Source: Bacteroidota bacterium (GTDB lineage: Bacteria > Bacteroidota > Bacteroidia > JAFLBG01). Taken from it: a stretch of 64,000 bases of DNA. Within the stretch, counting starts at the first letter, position 1, and each line of letters starts with the position of its first letter. The DNA lies in NCBI GenBank assembly GCA_017303975.1, contig JAFLBG010000010.1, forward strand, positions 33,068 through 97,067, written 5' to 3'. Under the pieces are notes generated by a model, which did no database searches, was not told where the DNA came from, and worked only from the letters and a program-made list of their open reading frames with translations. A program made the translations under genes and the position numbers. Shown here piece by piece: positions 1 through 8,736 of the stretch.

Positions 1-186
1 CAAAACATTTACATCCTCATTGATATATATTAATGGCTCTACATTTGTAGTATCTACTTGATTTAGTTTTTCTACAAATGCTATCATCTTAGTTAAATCC
101 GTTTTCATTTGTTGTTTTGAAGAATCGTTAAACTCTAACTTGGCAAGCTCTGCAATTCTATCAATTAAATCATTCGTTATTTCCAT
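1..186 (-). CDS. gatC: Asp/Glu-tRNA amidotransferase subunit C, partial (3' end outside window)
   Basis: The minus strand from an ATG at 186 is open to the window edge and gives 62 residues beginning MEITNDLIDRIAELAKLEF. This is the typical GatC N-terminus: a helix with the IAxLAKLxF motif, then a second helix ending near NVEPL. GatC is the small stabilising subunit of the GatCAB transamidase that converts Glu-tRNA(Gln) and Asp-tRNA(Asn) to Gln-tRNA and Asn-tRNA in the cytoplasm. Its start overlaps the last 17 nt of the upstream acyltransferase gene, so the two are probably translationally coupled. Only about two thirds of the usual 95 residues are present because the window ends. The family call rests on the motif and length. 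Confidence 0.85.
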   Translation of the reverse strand, partial: MEITNDLIDRIAELAKLEFNDSSKQQMKTDLTKMIAFVEKLNQVDTTNVEPLIYINEDVNVL

Positions 187-922
187 GTTGTTGTAAATCG
201 GTTGCAAAAATTGTGTGTACCTTATTCAGCAAAGGTAATAAATCTTCCTCTGTTAATCCTTTTGTATCAATTGGCTTGTGAATAATTGCCTTTGTAAACC
301 CAGGTCCACCTTTGGCTTTAAAAAAGCCTCCACTTTGCATGCGTTTCCAATTGTCTATAAATGTTATTGGAATAATCGGAATCTGTTTTTGTATAGCAAG
401 CCTAAAAGCTCCCTTTTTTAAGGGCAGAAGCTTACCTTCTCGGTTGAATGTGCCTTCCGGATAAAGAAACATACTATTGCCTTTATCAACCTGTTCTGCT
501 GACTGCAACAATGCCTTGTGCGACTCGTGTTTATTTTTTCTATCAACCAAAATATTCATTCTCTTGAAAAATATATTAAACAACGGAATCTTCTGAAGCT
601 CCTTTTTTCCCATGTACGAAAAATATTTTGGCACCACAACATAACTAATTACAATATCGATATAGGAAGTGTGGTTAGCACAATACACCACCGGACCATT
701 TATTGTATTCCAATCTAAATACACTTTTTTTTTTATAAAAATACCATTGGACAGTAGTATAAATTTAGCCCACATCCGTTTCAAAGAAAAAGCATAGCCA
801 AACCACTTTTCGTTAGAAAGCAACACAAAGAAAACTGGATATAATAGAATAAGTCCTATTACGAATGTAAGGACGAAATACGCCTTCCAAATTGCACGGG
901 GTAATATCAACAGGTATCTCAC
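170..922 (-). CDS. 1-acyl-sn-glycerol-3-phosphate acyltransferase (PlsC family)
   Basis: A 250-residue PlsC-family protein. The NHTSYID block (His84, Asp89) is the catalytic HX4D motif, and LYPEGTFNREG (about 154-164) is the EGT motif that binds the glycerol phosphate. A hydrophobic segment at residues 15-35 anchors it in the inner membrane. The family transfers an acyl chain to lysophosphatidic acid, giving phosphatidic acid for phospholipid synthesis; cdsA, which uses that product, lies about 8 kb away but in another operon. The gene runs into gatC with a 17-nt overlap. Length and motifs are normal for the family. A lyso-ornithine-lipid acyltransferase of the same fold cannot be excluded from sequence alone. 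Confidence 0.88.
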   Translation of the reverse strand: MRYLLILPRAIWKAYFVLTFVIGLILLYPVFFVLLSNEKWFGYAFSLKRMWAKFILLSNGIFIKKKVYLDWNTINGPVVYCANHTSYIDIVISYVVVPKYFSYMGKKELQKIPLFNIFFKRMNILVDRKNKHESHKALLQSAEQVDKGNSMFLYPEGTFNREGKLLPLKKGAFRLAIQKQIPIIPITFIDNWKRMQSGGFFKAKGGPGFTKAIIHKPIDTKGLTEEDLLPLLNKVHTIFATDLQQHGNNE

Positions 923-1019
923 TACCTACAAAAATACAGAAAACCTTTTATTATACGGTTATTTAAAACTGATGAAATTCGGATACCTCTTTAATCATTA
1001 TATTTACAAAAATTTTAGT

Positions 1020-1991
1020 ATGGCTCGTATATTAACAGGAGTGCAAAGCACAGGAATTCCGCATTTAGGCAATGTTTTAGGCGCAATACAACCGGCTATT
1101 GAGTTGTCTAAAAATCCGGCAAACGAATCGCTTTTTTTTATTGCTGATTTACATACACTTACCAGCGTTAAAAATGCAGAAATCATAAAAAACAACACGT
1201 ATTCTGTTGCCGCAACTTGGTTAGCATTTGGATTCGACATTAAGAAAAATTTATTTTATCGCCAATCGGATGTTACCGAAGTATGCGAATTAATGTGGCA
1301 TTTAAGCTGTTTTACGCCCTATCCCATGTTGGCAAATGCGCACTCATTTAAGGATAAATCGAATAGACTGGCCGATGTAAATGCCGGACTATTTACCTAT
1401 CCAGTTTTAATGGCAAGCGATATTCTTTTATACGATGCCGACTTTGTACCCGTTGGCAAAGACCAGTTGCAGCATCTTGAAATGACGCGCGATATAGCTA
1501 AATCATTCAATCATCAATATGGAGAAACTTTGATATTGCCTGAAGCCTTGATAGATGAACGAGTGATGATTGTACCTGGAATAGATGGTCAAAAAATGAG
1601 TAAATCGTACAACAACTACATCAATATTTTTTTGCCGGAAAAAGAGCTCAAAAAAGTAGTACTATCTGTGGTAACAGACAGCAAAGGACTTGAAGAGCCT
1701 AAAGATCCTGAAACGTGCAACGTATTTGCGTTGTATAAACTTATTGCAAGTGTTGATGATATTGCAAAAATGCGTGACAATTATCTGCGTGGTGGTTATG
1801 GTTACGGACATGCCAAAACAGCCCTTTATGAACTACTACTCGAGCGCTTTAAACACGAGCGTAGCGAGTACAATAGATATATGAATGATTTGCACGAATT
1901 AGACAATCAACTAAAAATTGGTGCAACCAAAGCGAAAGCAATTGCAAATCAGGTATTGCAAAGAGTAAGAGGGAAGATTGGTTATTTATAA
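1020..1991 (+). CDS. trpS: tryptophanyl-tRNA synthetase
   Basis: A 323-residue class I aminoacyl-tRNA synthetase. Residues 9-18 (QSTGIPHLGN) hold the HIGH-type signature as PHLGN, and residues 192-196 are a perfect KMSKS loop. Motifs near DADFVPVGKDQLQHLEMTRDIA are characteristic of TrpRS. An in-frame start exists 48 nt upstream at 972, but the ATG at 1020 is preferred. It gives the usual TrpRS N-terminus (MARILTGVQ), and a Bacteroidota-like -7 element (TATATTTA, 999-1006) lies between the two, so the transcript probably begins after the earlier ATG. The gene is monocistronic, divergent from plsC and convergent with ppa. Confidence 0.95.
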   Translation: MARILTGVQSTGIPHLGNVLGAIQPAIELSKNPANESLFFIADLHTLTSVKNAEIIKNNTYSVAATWLAFGFDIKKNLFYRQSDVTEVCELMWHLSCFTPYPMLANAHSFKDKSNRLADVNAGLFTYPVLMASDILLYDADFVPVGKDQLQHLEMTRDIAKSFNHQYGETLILPEALIDERVMIVPGIDGQKMSKSYNNYINIFLPEKELKKVVLSVVTDSKGLEEPKDPETCNVFALYKLIASVDDIAKMRDNYLRGGYGYGHAKTALYELLLERFKHERSEYNRYMNDLHELDNQLKIGATKAKAIANQVLQRVRGKIGYL

Positions 1992-2000
1992 AAACAAAGA

Positions 2001-2609
2001 TTACATCAACATATAGTCTTCTCTGCTTTTTTCAATTACTTGCAAAGCCTCTTCTTTAGCATACACAGCATCAATTACACAAGTTGGAGTAGTTTCTCCG
2101 GGAATATTTTTATACGTTAAAAAGTAATGCTTTAGTCTATTAATAATTGATTCAGGGCAATCGGAAAGTGTTTCAAAATTGCCATACACATCATCTCCGT
2201 ATAGCACTGCAATAATTTTATCATCGGCCTCCCCTTTATCTATCAACCGAAAACCTCCTATTGGTTTTGCCTTCAGTATTATATCGCCATGAGAAATAAT
2301 GCGTTCCGTTAAAACACAAATATCTAACGGGTCTTTATCTCCGGATTCTATAATCCTTTTACTTCTTTCGGAAGCATATTTTGCTACGTTAGCGCCACAA
2401 TAGGTTTGAGGAATAAAACCATATAGTGAAGGAATAACATTAGAAAATTTTTGAGGTCTATCTACTTTTAAATACCCACTTTCTTTATCAATTTCGTATT
2501 TAACTGTGTCGGATGGAACTATCTCGATAAAGGCAGTAACAATTGCCGGAGCATTTTCTCCTATAGAGATTCCGTGCCAAGGATGTGATTTATGTTTATG
2601 CTTATTCAT
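2001..2609 (-). CDS. ppa: inorganic pyrophosphatase
   Basis: A 202-residue family I soluble pyrophosphatase. The signature DKDPLD (residues 91-96) supplies the metal-binding aspartates; upstream are VKYEIDKESGYLKVDR and the tyrosine-rich IPSLYGFIPQTYCG segment that line the active site. It hydrolyses PPi to phosphate in the cytoplasm and so pulls biosynthetic reactions forward, including those of the tRNA synthetase and the phosphoribosyltransferase encoded on either side. The start codon overlaps the end of the NUDIX gene by 8 nt, which suggests one two-gene operon. The N-terminus is rich in His and Lys and slightly longer than in E. coli Ppa. Confidence 0.93.
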   Translation of the reverse strand: MNKHKHKSHPWHGISIGENAPAIVTAFIEIVPSDTVKYEIDKESGYLKVDRPQKFSNVIPSLYGFIPQTYCGANVAKYASERSKRIIESGDKDPLDICVLTERIISHGDIILKAKPIGGFRLIDKGEADDKIIAVLYGDDVYGNFETLSDCPESIINRLKHYFLTYKNIPGETTPTCVIDAVYAKEEALQVIEKSREDYMLM

Positions 2610-3228
2610 TTTTCTTTTTATTAACGTATGCGTTCATTACCTCGCCAATAGACAAAAAGGATTTGGAGATTACATCCTCCAATTGTTTTTTCTCGACCCA
2701 TTTTACTTCCGAAATCCCCTCTTCTAATTGAGGCTTACCTGCATTTACACCTTTATACTCCATCGTAAACCAATACGTTTTTTTTATAGCCTTTGTCTTC
2801 CCAATAAAATAAATATGGTGTGTAGTAACCAACGCTGAGCGTATTACAACGGGAGCAATTCCACACTCCTCTTCTACCTCTCTAGCAGCGGCCGTTTCAA
2901 CATCTTCTCCTTTTTCAATTTTACCTTTGGGCAAATCCCATTTACCGTTTCTAAAAATAAATAGAAGTTTGCCTTCCTTATTTTTCACAACACCCCCCGC
3001 AGCCTCTACAACCTTAAATAGCGAGCAAAAATCAGCATATAACTTATTTACATCCGATGCACTTACATACAAACTAGTTACTTCTTTGTTGAACAGCACC
3101 ATGTCTATCAATATTTTTAATGCTGACTTAGAATCATAACAAACATACATACTTCCATCTTCTAAATGAAGATTGGCAGCTTTACCTACCAAGTAAATAC
3201 ATTTAGTATGAAAGTAAATTTTAAACAT
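2602..3228 (-). CDS. NUDIX hydrolase with an N-terminal extension
   Basis: A 208-residue protein with a complete Nudix box at residues 102-124 (pattern GX5EX7REVEEECGI), so it should cleave a nucleoside diphosphate linked to another moiety using Mg2+. The Nudix fold covers about residues 73-200. The first 70 residues form a separate small domain of unknown role that is absent from minimal MutT-type proteins. It is translated just before ppa with an 8-nt overlap, which would suit removal of pyrophosphate released by neighbouring reactions. The substrate cannot be told from sequence. Confidence 0.85.
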   Translation of the reverse strand: MFKIYFHTKCIYLVGKAANLHLEDGSMYVCYDSKSALKILIDMVLFNKEVTSLYVSASDVNKLYADFCSLFKVVEAAGGVVKNKEGKLLFIFRNGKWDLPKGKIEKGEDVETAAAREVEEECGIAPVVIRSALVTTHHIYFIGKTKAIKKTYWFTMEYKGVNAGKPQLEEGISEVKWVEKKQLEDVISKSFLSIGEVMNAYVNKKKNE

Positions 3229-3240
3229 TAAAAATATGTT

Positions 3241-3270
3241 TTGGTAAAAGTACTATTTTATTTAGGTTTG
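3241..3270 (+). promoter_or_regulatory. Predicted Bacteroidota promoter of pyrE
   Basis: TTG (3241-3243, inside TTTTGG) is followed after 19 nt by TAGGTTTG (3263-3270), an exact match to the TAnnTTTG -7 consensus of Bacteroidota primary-sigma promoters. Transcription would begin near 3275, almost on the pyrE ATG at 3277, so the mRNA is nearly leaderless. This also argues against the in-frame TTG at 3241 being the start codon. Confidence 0.6.
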
Positions 3271-3276
3271 TGTTCT

Positions 3277-3918
3277 ATGAATATTAACGATGTTACCTCC
3301 CAAAAAATTGCGCAGCACTTACTACAAATAAAGGCTATTCGGCTGCAGCCCAACAACCCATTTACGTGGGCTTCGGGGTGGAAATCGCCTATTTACTGCG
3401 ACAACCGAAAAACGCTTTCATACCCTTTAGTAAGAACTTATATAAGACAACAGTTTGCAGATGTAATAAGTTCGAAATATGGAAAACCGGATGTTATTGC
3501 AGGTGTTGCAACAGGCGGAATTGCAATTGGCGCTTTAGTAGCGCAAGAACTTGGCTTACCCTTTGTATATGTGCGCTCGGAAGCGAAAGTACATGGACTA
3601 ACAAACCTAATTGAAGGTGTTATTGAAAAAGGACAAACGGTAGTTGTGGTAGAAGATTTAATATCAACCGGCTCAAGTAGCCTTAAGGCAGTTGATGCAC
3701 TTAGAGCAGAAGGATGTGATGTAAAAGGAATGGTTGCTATTTTTACCTACGGATTTAAAGTGGCAGACCAAAATTTCAAAAAATCTAAATGCGAACTATA
3801 CACTTTATCCGACTACAATATTCTTATTGAAGAAGCTGTAAAAGCCAAATTTGTATCTGAAAAGGACTTGGATTCATTAAAAGCATGGCGCCAAAGCCCA
3901 GACAAATGGGAAAAATAG
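3277..3918 (+). CDS. pyrE: orotate phosphoribosyltransferase
   Basis: A 213-residue type I phosphoribosyltransferase. It has the orotate-side motif PFTWASGWKSPIYCDNR near the N-terminus and the PRPP-binding loop VVVVEDLISTGSSS at about residues 121-134. It converts orotate and PRPP to OMP in pyrimidine synthesis. The ATG at 3277 is preferred to the in-frame TTG at 3241: it gives the usual family length, and a promoter sits just upstream. It is followed by a 118-nt gap containing short AAGAATT-like repeats and then an SRPBCC gene. No other pyr genes are nearby. Confidence 0.93.
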   Translation: MNINDVTSQKIAQHLLQIKAIRLQPNNPFTWASGWKSPIYCDNRKTLSYPLVRTYIRQQFADVISSKYGKPDVIAGVATGGIAIGALVAQELGLPFVYVRSEAKVHGLTNLIEGVIEKGQTVVVVEDLISTGSSSLKAVDALRAEGCDVKGMVAIFTYGFKVADQNFKKSKCELYTLSDYNILIEEAVKAKFVSEKDLDSLKAWRQSPDKWEK

Positions 3919-3927
3919 CGAAACAAT

Positions 3928-3976
3928 AAGAATTGAGAATTAAGAATTAAAAGCAAAGAATCAAGAATTGATAGTC
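3928..3976 (+). repeat. Short degenerate AAGAATT-like repeats
   Basis: Between pyrE and the next gene, AAGAATT and close variants (GAGAATT, AAGAATC) recur about five times within some 50 nt. They are too short and irregular for CRISPR. They look like low-complexity spacer DNA of the kind that expands by slippage. Confidence 0.5.
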
Positions 3977-4036
3977 AGCTTACTCCTTGTGAATATATAA
4001 CTATCCTACAATTAAATACATACCAAACTCATAAAA

Positions 4037-4435
4037 ATGAAAATAGAAAGCGATAAAGTACTAGTTGAAAACACAAATGATAAATTATTTACTTACCTAA
4101 GCGATTTCAATAATTTTTCACAATTAATGCCTGCACAAGTTACCAACTGGAAATCTACTGCAGACGAATGCTCGTTTACGATCAATGGACTTGCTACTGT
4201 TGGAATGAAGATTATAAATAAAGTCCCAAATGAAGTAATTAATATCGTTTCAGGAGATAAAACACCGTTTAAGTTTACACTCAACATTCACCTAAAACCG
4301 CAGGATGGTGGCGCAAAAACAGAAGGGCAACTTTTGTTTGAATCGGACTTGAATCCTATGATGAAAATGATGGTAGAAAAACCATTGACCAATTTTTTTA
4401 ATATGTTGGCCCAAAAAATGAAAGACATCAAGTAG
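4037..4435 (+). CDS. SRPBCC-family (START-like) protein
   Basis: A 132-residue protein with the general features of the SRPBCC / polyketide-cyclase-like ligand-binding fold. It has an N-terminal strand (MKIESDKVLVEN), a helix with DFNNFSQLMPAQVTNW, alternating strands, and a long amphipathic C-terminal helix (MMVEKPLTNFFNMLAQKMKDI). It has no signal peptide or membrane segment, so it is probably cytoplasmic. Members bind hydrophobic ligands, but the ligand is unknown here. It is convergent with birA, with the two stop codons 9 nt apart inside one hairpin. Confidence 0.7.
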   Translation: MKIESDKVLVENTNDKLFTYLSDFNNFSQLMPAQVTNWKSTADECSFTINGLATVGMKIINKVPNEVINIVSGDKTPFKFTLNIHLKPQDGGAKTEGQLLFESDLNPMMKMMVEKPLTNFFNMLAQKMKDIK

Positions 4436-4457
4436 TAGTTTAGATTAAGCTACTACT
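4431..4457. terminator. Hairpin shared by convergent 3' ends
   Basis: AGTAGTAG (4431-4438) pairs with CTACTACT (4450-4457), extending inward by about three more pairs to a short loop. The hairpin spans the stop codons of the SRPBCC gene (plus) and birA (minus). Neither side has a strong T-tract, so its strength as a terminator is uncertain. Confidence 0.4.
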
Positions 4458-5221
4458 AATTGTATTTCTTTAAACCCAAACTTTCTAAATTCATCTTCGC
4501 CATTTAACACCACCAACAGCTCTCCTATTGGCGAAACGCCTTTAATCACACCATCTACTAGTTTAGTGTTAAGCATAAATTGTTGTTCGAGCCCAAGCCC
4601 TTTCAACTTTCCCAAATAGCCCTCTCTTACTTGATTTTGGCCGTTTTGATTTCGTATTTGCAAATATCTTTTGTCTATTTGAGTGCAAATTTTTGCCAAA
4701 ATTTCTTCTGTATCAAACTCCTCTTCAAATTCGTTACTTAATGAGCTAGCCTGAGTTGGAAACAAATCAAATTTCTTTTGATTTACATTTATACCAACAC
4801 CAACCACTGTATGCTGAATTGATGTTTCACGAATACTGTTTTCTATCAAAATACCACATACCTTTTTATTGTTCAGTAAAATATCATTGGGCCATTTTAT
4901 GGCTATTTTGTCATTAAGTTTACCTGTATTGTCAAGTGCTGCCACAAAGTCGCAAATAGCAAGCGACACTGCTTGTGTTAATAAAAACTGATTGGAAATG
5001 GGTAAAAAGTGGGGAGTTAAAACTATAGAAAAAGTGAGATTCTTAAAGGGTTCCGACTGCCAATTATTGCCTCGTTGTCCACGGCCATTTGTTTGATTTA
5101 ATGAATATATTAACGTGCCTTCATAAACTTTTTCTTGTTTCAAAAGTTCTATGGCATAAGTATTGGTTGAGTTAACCTCATGTAGCTTTATTCTAGTATG
5201 TCCAATAAATAAACTATTCAT
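4445..5221 (-). CDS. birA: Biotin--[acetyl-CoA-carboxylase] ligase
   Basis: A 258-residue biotin protein ligase. It has the biotinyl-AMP loop GRGQRG at residues 46-51, the KWPND motif at 109-113 followed by KVCGILIE, and VVGVGINVN near the middle. It activates biotin with ATP and attaches it to the biotin carrier of acyl-CoA carboxylases; a carboxyltransferase subunit of that enzyme class lies at 50.5 kb. There is no N-terminal helix-turn-helix, so this is a mono-functional ligase and not a BirA repressor. It is divergent from rsfS with a 69-nt gap, as is common in this phylum. Confidence 0.92.
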   Translation of the reverse strand: MNSLFIGHTRIKLHEVNSTNTYAIELLKQEKVYEGTLIYSLNQTNGRGQRGNNWQSEPFKNLTFSIVLTPHFLPISNQFLLTQAVSLAICDFVAALDNTGKLNDKIAIKWPNDILLNNKKVCGILIENSIRETSIQHTVVGVGINVNQKKFDLFPTQASSLSNEFEEEFDTEEILAKICTQIDKRYLQIRNQNGQNQVREGYLGKLKGLGLEQQFMLNTKLVDGVIKGVSPIGELLVVLNGEDEFRKFGFKEIQLVVA

Positions 5222-5290
5222 AAAACTGCTGTGTACATTAAATTTAGTATATTAATAGGATTAAAATAAAAGGATTTATAATTAGTTGAT

Positions 5291-5740
5291 ATGCCCGTAA
5301 AAAAAACCAAAAAGACTACTAAGCCTGTTGTTGTAAAAGGAAGAAAAAAAATCGAAAAAAAGGTTGAGAAAAAACCAAAATCAACAACAAAAAAGGCTGA
5401 GCCTAAAATATTAGACATCATAATAGACGCTATTAAGGAAAAAAAGGGCGATTATATAGTTAGCTTAGATTTAACATCTATTAAAAACTCTGTAACTAAT
5501 TATTTTGTTATCTGCCAAGCCAATTCCACAACACAAACAGCTGCAATAGCAGAATCTGTTGAAGATGAGGTAAAAAAGAAACTGCAAATACGACCATATC
5601 ATGTAGAAGGCAGGCAAAATTCAGAATGGATTTTGATTGATTATGCAGATATAGTGGTGCATATTTTTCAGCCCGATATTCGCTCTTTTTACAATTTGGA
5701 GGCACTTTGGGCAGATGCCAAAATTAAAAAGCACAATTAA
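5291..5740 (+). CDS. rsfS: Ribosome silencing factor (RsfS/Iojap) with a lysine-rich N-terminal tail
   Basis: A 149-residue protein whose residues 40-147 match RsfS/Iojap: KGDYIVSLDLTSI, NYFVICQANSTTQ, the RPYHVEGRQNSEWILIDYADIVVHIF core and the ending FYNLEALWADA. RsfS binds ribosomal protein L14 on the 50S subunit and blocks subunit joining when nutrients are scarce. The first 40 residues are an extra, disordered-looking stretch of Lys and Thr with VEKKPKST-like repeats; typical RsfS proteins are about 105-120 residues. The tail could contact rRNA. It heads the operon with ftsH, 24 nt downstream. Confidence 0.92.
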   Translation: MPVKKTKKTTKPVVVKGRKKIEKKVEKKPKSTTKKAEPKILDIIIDAIKEKKGDYIVSLDLTSIKNSVTNYFVICQANSTTQTAAIAESVEDEVKKKLQIRPYHVEGRQNSEWILIDYADIVVHIFQPDIRSFYNLEALWADAKIKKHN

Positions 5741-5764
5741 ATACTAAAACAGATTAATTTTTAT

Positions 5765-7864
5765 ATGAGCACTAACGAACAACAAGATAAAAACCAGTTT
5801 GATAAAATGAAGGAACGGCTTAAGAAAAAGCCGAATATGTCTAAAACACCTTTCAATGTAAACTGGATTTATTTCATCGTAGTAATTCTAATACTTGGAT
5901 TGCAATTTTGGGGCGGCTCTATGAACTCCGGAATTGGCAAAACAGACTTCTCTTCTTTCGAAGAAAATATGCTTAGAAAAAACCATGTAGAAAGAGTGGT
6001 TGTAATAAATAATGAGGTTGTAGAGGTGTATATTAAGAAAGACAGCCTAAACTTACCTCAATACGAAAAAATAAATAAAAAAGGATTTGGAGGTTCTGTT
6101 AATCCCGGACCACACTACCAATTTAAAGCCGTAGAAGATTTTGCGTCCAGTTTGCGTGATTCACAAAAAGATGTTCCGGCAGGTCAAAAGAAAGTATATG
6201 CCGAAAAAGAAGAACGAACAGACTGGTTGAATATATTTATTACCGGAATATTACCATTTGGGCTAATTATTTTGGTTTGGATATTTATTATGCGCAGAAT
6301 GGGCGGTGGCGGTGCCGGAGGACAAATATTTAACATTGGAAAATCAAGAGCTACACTCTTCGACAAAGACACCAATGTGCAAATTACCTTTAATGATGTT
6401 GCAGGCTTAGAAGAAGCAAAAATTGAGATTAAAGAAATTGTTGATTTTCTAAAGAACCCAAAAAAATATACTGCTTTGGGAGCAAAAATTCCTAAAGGTG
6501 CGTTGTTGGTAGGTGCCCCGGGAACAGGGAAAACGCTACTAGCAAAGGCTGTGGCAGGAGAGGCAAAAGTTCCTTTCTTTTCTTTATCAGGTTCCGATTT
6601 CGTGGAAATGTTTGTGGGCGTTGGTGCATCGCGTGTGCGAGATTTATTCCGTCAAGCAAAAGAGAAAGCTCCGTGTATAATTTTTATTGATGAGATTGAT
6701 GCTATTGGGCGTGCACGTGGTAAGAATCCTGCACAAGGAGCCAATGACGAAAGAGAAAATACACTCAATCAATTACTAACCGAGATGGATGGATTTGGTA
6801 CCAACAGCGGAGTAATTATTTTAGCTGCTACAAATAGAGCCGACATTTTAGATAGAGCATTGTTGCGTCCGGGTCGATTCGACCGACAAATTTATGTGGA
6901 CATGCCTGATTTAAATGAGCGAAAGGAAGTATTTAAAGTACATTTAAAACCATTAAAACTAGACAATACCGTAGATGTAGAGTTTCTTGCTAGACAAACA
7001 CCTGGCTTTTCCGGTGCCGACATTGCAAATATTTGTAACGAAGCTGCATTAATTGCTGCCAGAAAAGACAAAAAAGTAATTGACAAACAAGATTTTTTAG
7101 ATGCCGTAGATCGTATTATTGGCGGTTTAGAAAAGAAAAACAAAATAATTTCAACATACGAAAAAAAGGTTATTGCCTATCATGAGGCGGGACACGCATC
7201 CGTTAGTTGGCTTTTGGAACATGCCTCCCCGTTGGTAAAAGTTACTATCATCCCTAGAGGACGTTCATTGGGAGCAGCTTGGTACTTGCCGGAAGAAAGA
7301 CAAATTACAACACGAGAGCAATTGTTAGATGAAATCTGTTCTGCTTTAGGCGGTAGAGTAGCTGAAGAAATAATGTTTGGAAAAGTTTCCACTGGAGCAT
7401 TAAGTGATTTGGAAAAAATTACCAAGCAAGCGTATGCCATGATTGTGTATTATGGCTTAAACGACCGCATTGGCAACATTAGTTTTTACGACTCTTCTGG
7501 AAATAGCGAATACTCATTTAACAAACCATACAGCGAAAAAACTGCGGAAATTATTGATGAAGAGGTTAGTAAGATGATTGAGGCCGCATATAAAAGAACT
7601 AAAGAAATACTTACAACCAATAAAAATTCGTTGATGAAATTGGCAGAATTGCTATTGGAAAAAGAAGTTATTTTCAAAGAAGATTTGGAAAATATTTTTG
7701 GCAAACGCTTATTTGAAAAAGACATTCAAAATGATAAAGATGCACTTGAATCAACTATAATTGCTGCAAACGAAAAAGAAGAAAAAAACCTTACCCCTAC
7801 TGAAAATAAAACAGAAGTAGAAGGCACAGAAAATTCCGAACAAAAAAATCCAACATTGTTTTAA
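5765..7864 (+). CDS. ftsH: ATP-dependent zinc metalloprotease FtsH
   Basis: A 699-residue FtsH. It has two membrane segments (about 32-52 and 155-178) flanking a periplasmic domain, a glycine-rich linker (GGGGAGG), and an AAA domain with Walker A GAPGTGKT (250-257), Walker [12 protein letters not shown] and an SRH region ending RPGRFDR. The M41 protease domain has HEAGH (473-477). The enzyme extracts and degrades membrane proteins and short-lived regulators at the inner membrane. The C-terminal 50 residues are acidic and variable. It lies between rsfS and a LUD gene with gaps of 24 and 6 nt, so it is probably cotranscribed with them. Confidence 0.97.
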   Translation: MSTNEQQDKNQFDKMKERLKKKPNMSKTPFNVNWIYFIVVILILGLQFWGGSMNSGIGKTDFSSFEENMLRKNHVERVVVINNEVVEVYIKKDSLNLPQYEKINKKGFGGSVNPGPHYQFKAVEDFASSLRDSQKDVPAGQKKVYAEKEERTDWLNIFITGILPFGLIILVWIFIMRRMGGGGAGGQIFNIGKSRATLFDKDTNVQITFNDVAGLEEAKIEIKEIVDFLKNPKKYTALGAKIPKGALLVGAPGTGKTLLAKAVAGEAKVPFFSLSGSDFVEMFVGVGASRVRDLFRQAKEKAPCIIFIDEIDAIGRARGKNPAQGANDERENTLNQLLTEMDGFGTNSGVIILAATNRADILDRALLRPGRFDRQIYVDMPDLNERKEVFKVHLKPLKLDNTVDVEFLARQTPGFSGADIANICNEAALIAARKDKKVIDKQDFLDAVDRIIGGLEKKNKIISTYEKKVIAYHEAGHASVSWLLEHASPLVKVTIIPRGRSLGAAWYLPEERQITTREQLLDEICSALGGRVAEEIMFGKVSTGALSDLEKITKQAYAMIVYYGLNDRIGNISFYDSSGNSEYSFNKPYSEKTAEIIDEEVSKMIEAAYKRTKEILTTNKNSLMKLAELLLEKEVIFKEDLENIFGKRLFEKDIQNDKDALESTIIAANEKEEKNLTPTENKTEVEGTENSEQKNPTLF

Positions 7865-7870
7865 AGTGTT

Positions 7871-8527
7871 ATGGAAGATAGTACTTCAAGAGAAAAAATA
7901 TTAAAAAAAGTTCGCAAGGCGCTGATTAACCAATCAACCTATGAAATAGGCAATGTAGATTTTGATTCTGAAATATACCATAAGCCAACCGAATCGTACG
8001 AAGTGCTATTCGCTCAAAATTTTTCGGCACTAAACGGAAAGTTTATTTTTTGCGAGAGCGAGGCCGAATTCTCGGAAAACATAAAAGCATTGGTTGAAGA
8101 AAACAAATGGTCTAATATAACTTGTTTGGAAAGCAATATTCAGCAGTTGCTTACTAATGCAGCTGTTCCTTACATTTCCTCTTCCACCCAAATGGATGAG
8201 ACGGATATTGGTATTACAAGCTGCGAGTGCTTAGTTGCCCGACTTGGGAGTATTTATATTTCATCGAAACAACAAGCAGGTAGGCGATTGCCTGTATTTG
8301 CAAATATTCATATCGTAGTTGCTTATACATCGCAATTAGTGTACCATATAAAAGATGCTTTAAAGCTTATAAAAAATAAATACCCGAACTCTATTCCTTC
8401 TATGATAGCAAGTATTGCAGGCCCAAGCCGCACCGCTGACATTGAAAAAACTTTAGTACAAGGAGCTCACGGCCCTAAAGACATTTATTGTTTTTTAATT
8501 GACGACTATAACGTAGATAAAAAATAA
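7871..8527 (+). CDS. LUD-domain protein (LutC/YkgG family)
   Basis: A 218-residue LUD-domain protein. Typical features are the N-terminal helix SREKILKKVRKAL and, later, the family blocks DIGITSCECLVARLGSIYISS, HIVVAYTSQLVYHIKDAL and the C-terminal ISGPSRTADIE-like motif, seen here as IAGPSRTADIEKTLVQGAHGPK. In other bacteria LutC works with LutA and LutB in lactate oxidation, but no lutAB genes are near. In Bacteroidota a stand-alone LUD gene commonly follows ftsH, so its job here is unknown. It ends on the ATG of the DUF2007 gene (overlap of 1 nt). Confidence 0.85.
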   Translation: MEDSTSREKILKKVRKALINQSTYEIGNVDFDSEIYHKPTESYEVLFAQNFSALNGKFIFCESEAEFSENIKALVEENKWSNITCLESNIQQLLTNAAVPYISSSTQMDETDIGITSCECLVARLGSIYISSKQQAGRRLPVFANIHIVVAYTSQLVYHIKDALKLIKNKYPNSIPSMIASIAGPSRTADIEKTLVQGAHGPKDIYCFLIDDYNVDKK

Positions 8528-8736
8528 TGGAAAAAGACTGGGAAAAAGTTTACTCAACATCTCAGGCACATCAAGCAGAAATGATAAAAACAATATTGGA
8601 GGAAAACGAGATAGAATGTGTATTGATAAATAGACAAGATTCGTTTTACAAATTTATTGGCGAGTTAGACTTATATGTAAATAGAGATAAAATAATTAAA
8701 GCAAAAACAATAATTAATAAATTTAGTAGTGAATAA
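8527..8736 (+). CDS. DUF2007-type small protein
   Basis: A 69-residue protein beginning MEKDWEKVYSTSQAHQAEMIKTILEE. The pattern of a strand, a helix that 'travels' (HQAEMIKTILEENEIECVLIN) and a second strand is typical of DUF2007 / GlnB-like putative signal-transducing proteins. The call is based on this resemblance, and the function is unknown. It is tightly packed: its start overlaps the LUD stop by 1 nt, and its end overlaps the GTG start of cdsA by 8 nt, so its expression is coupled to theirs. Confidence 0.75.
   Translation: MEKDWEKVYSTSQAHQAEMIKTILEENEIECVLINRQDSFYKFIGELDLYVNRDKIIKAKTIINKFSSE

Noticed and set aside
3928..3976. Possible CRISPR or regulatory repeats
   Set aside because: The AAGAATT-like units are 7 nt, irregular and without spacers of constant length.
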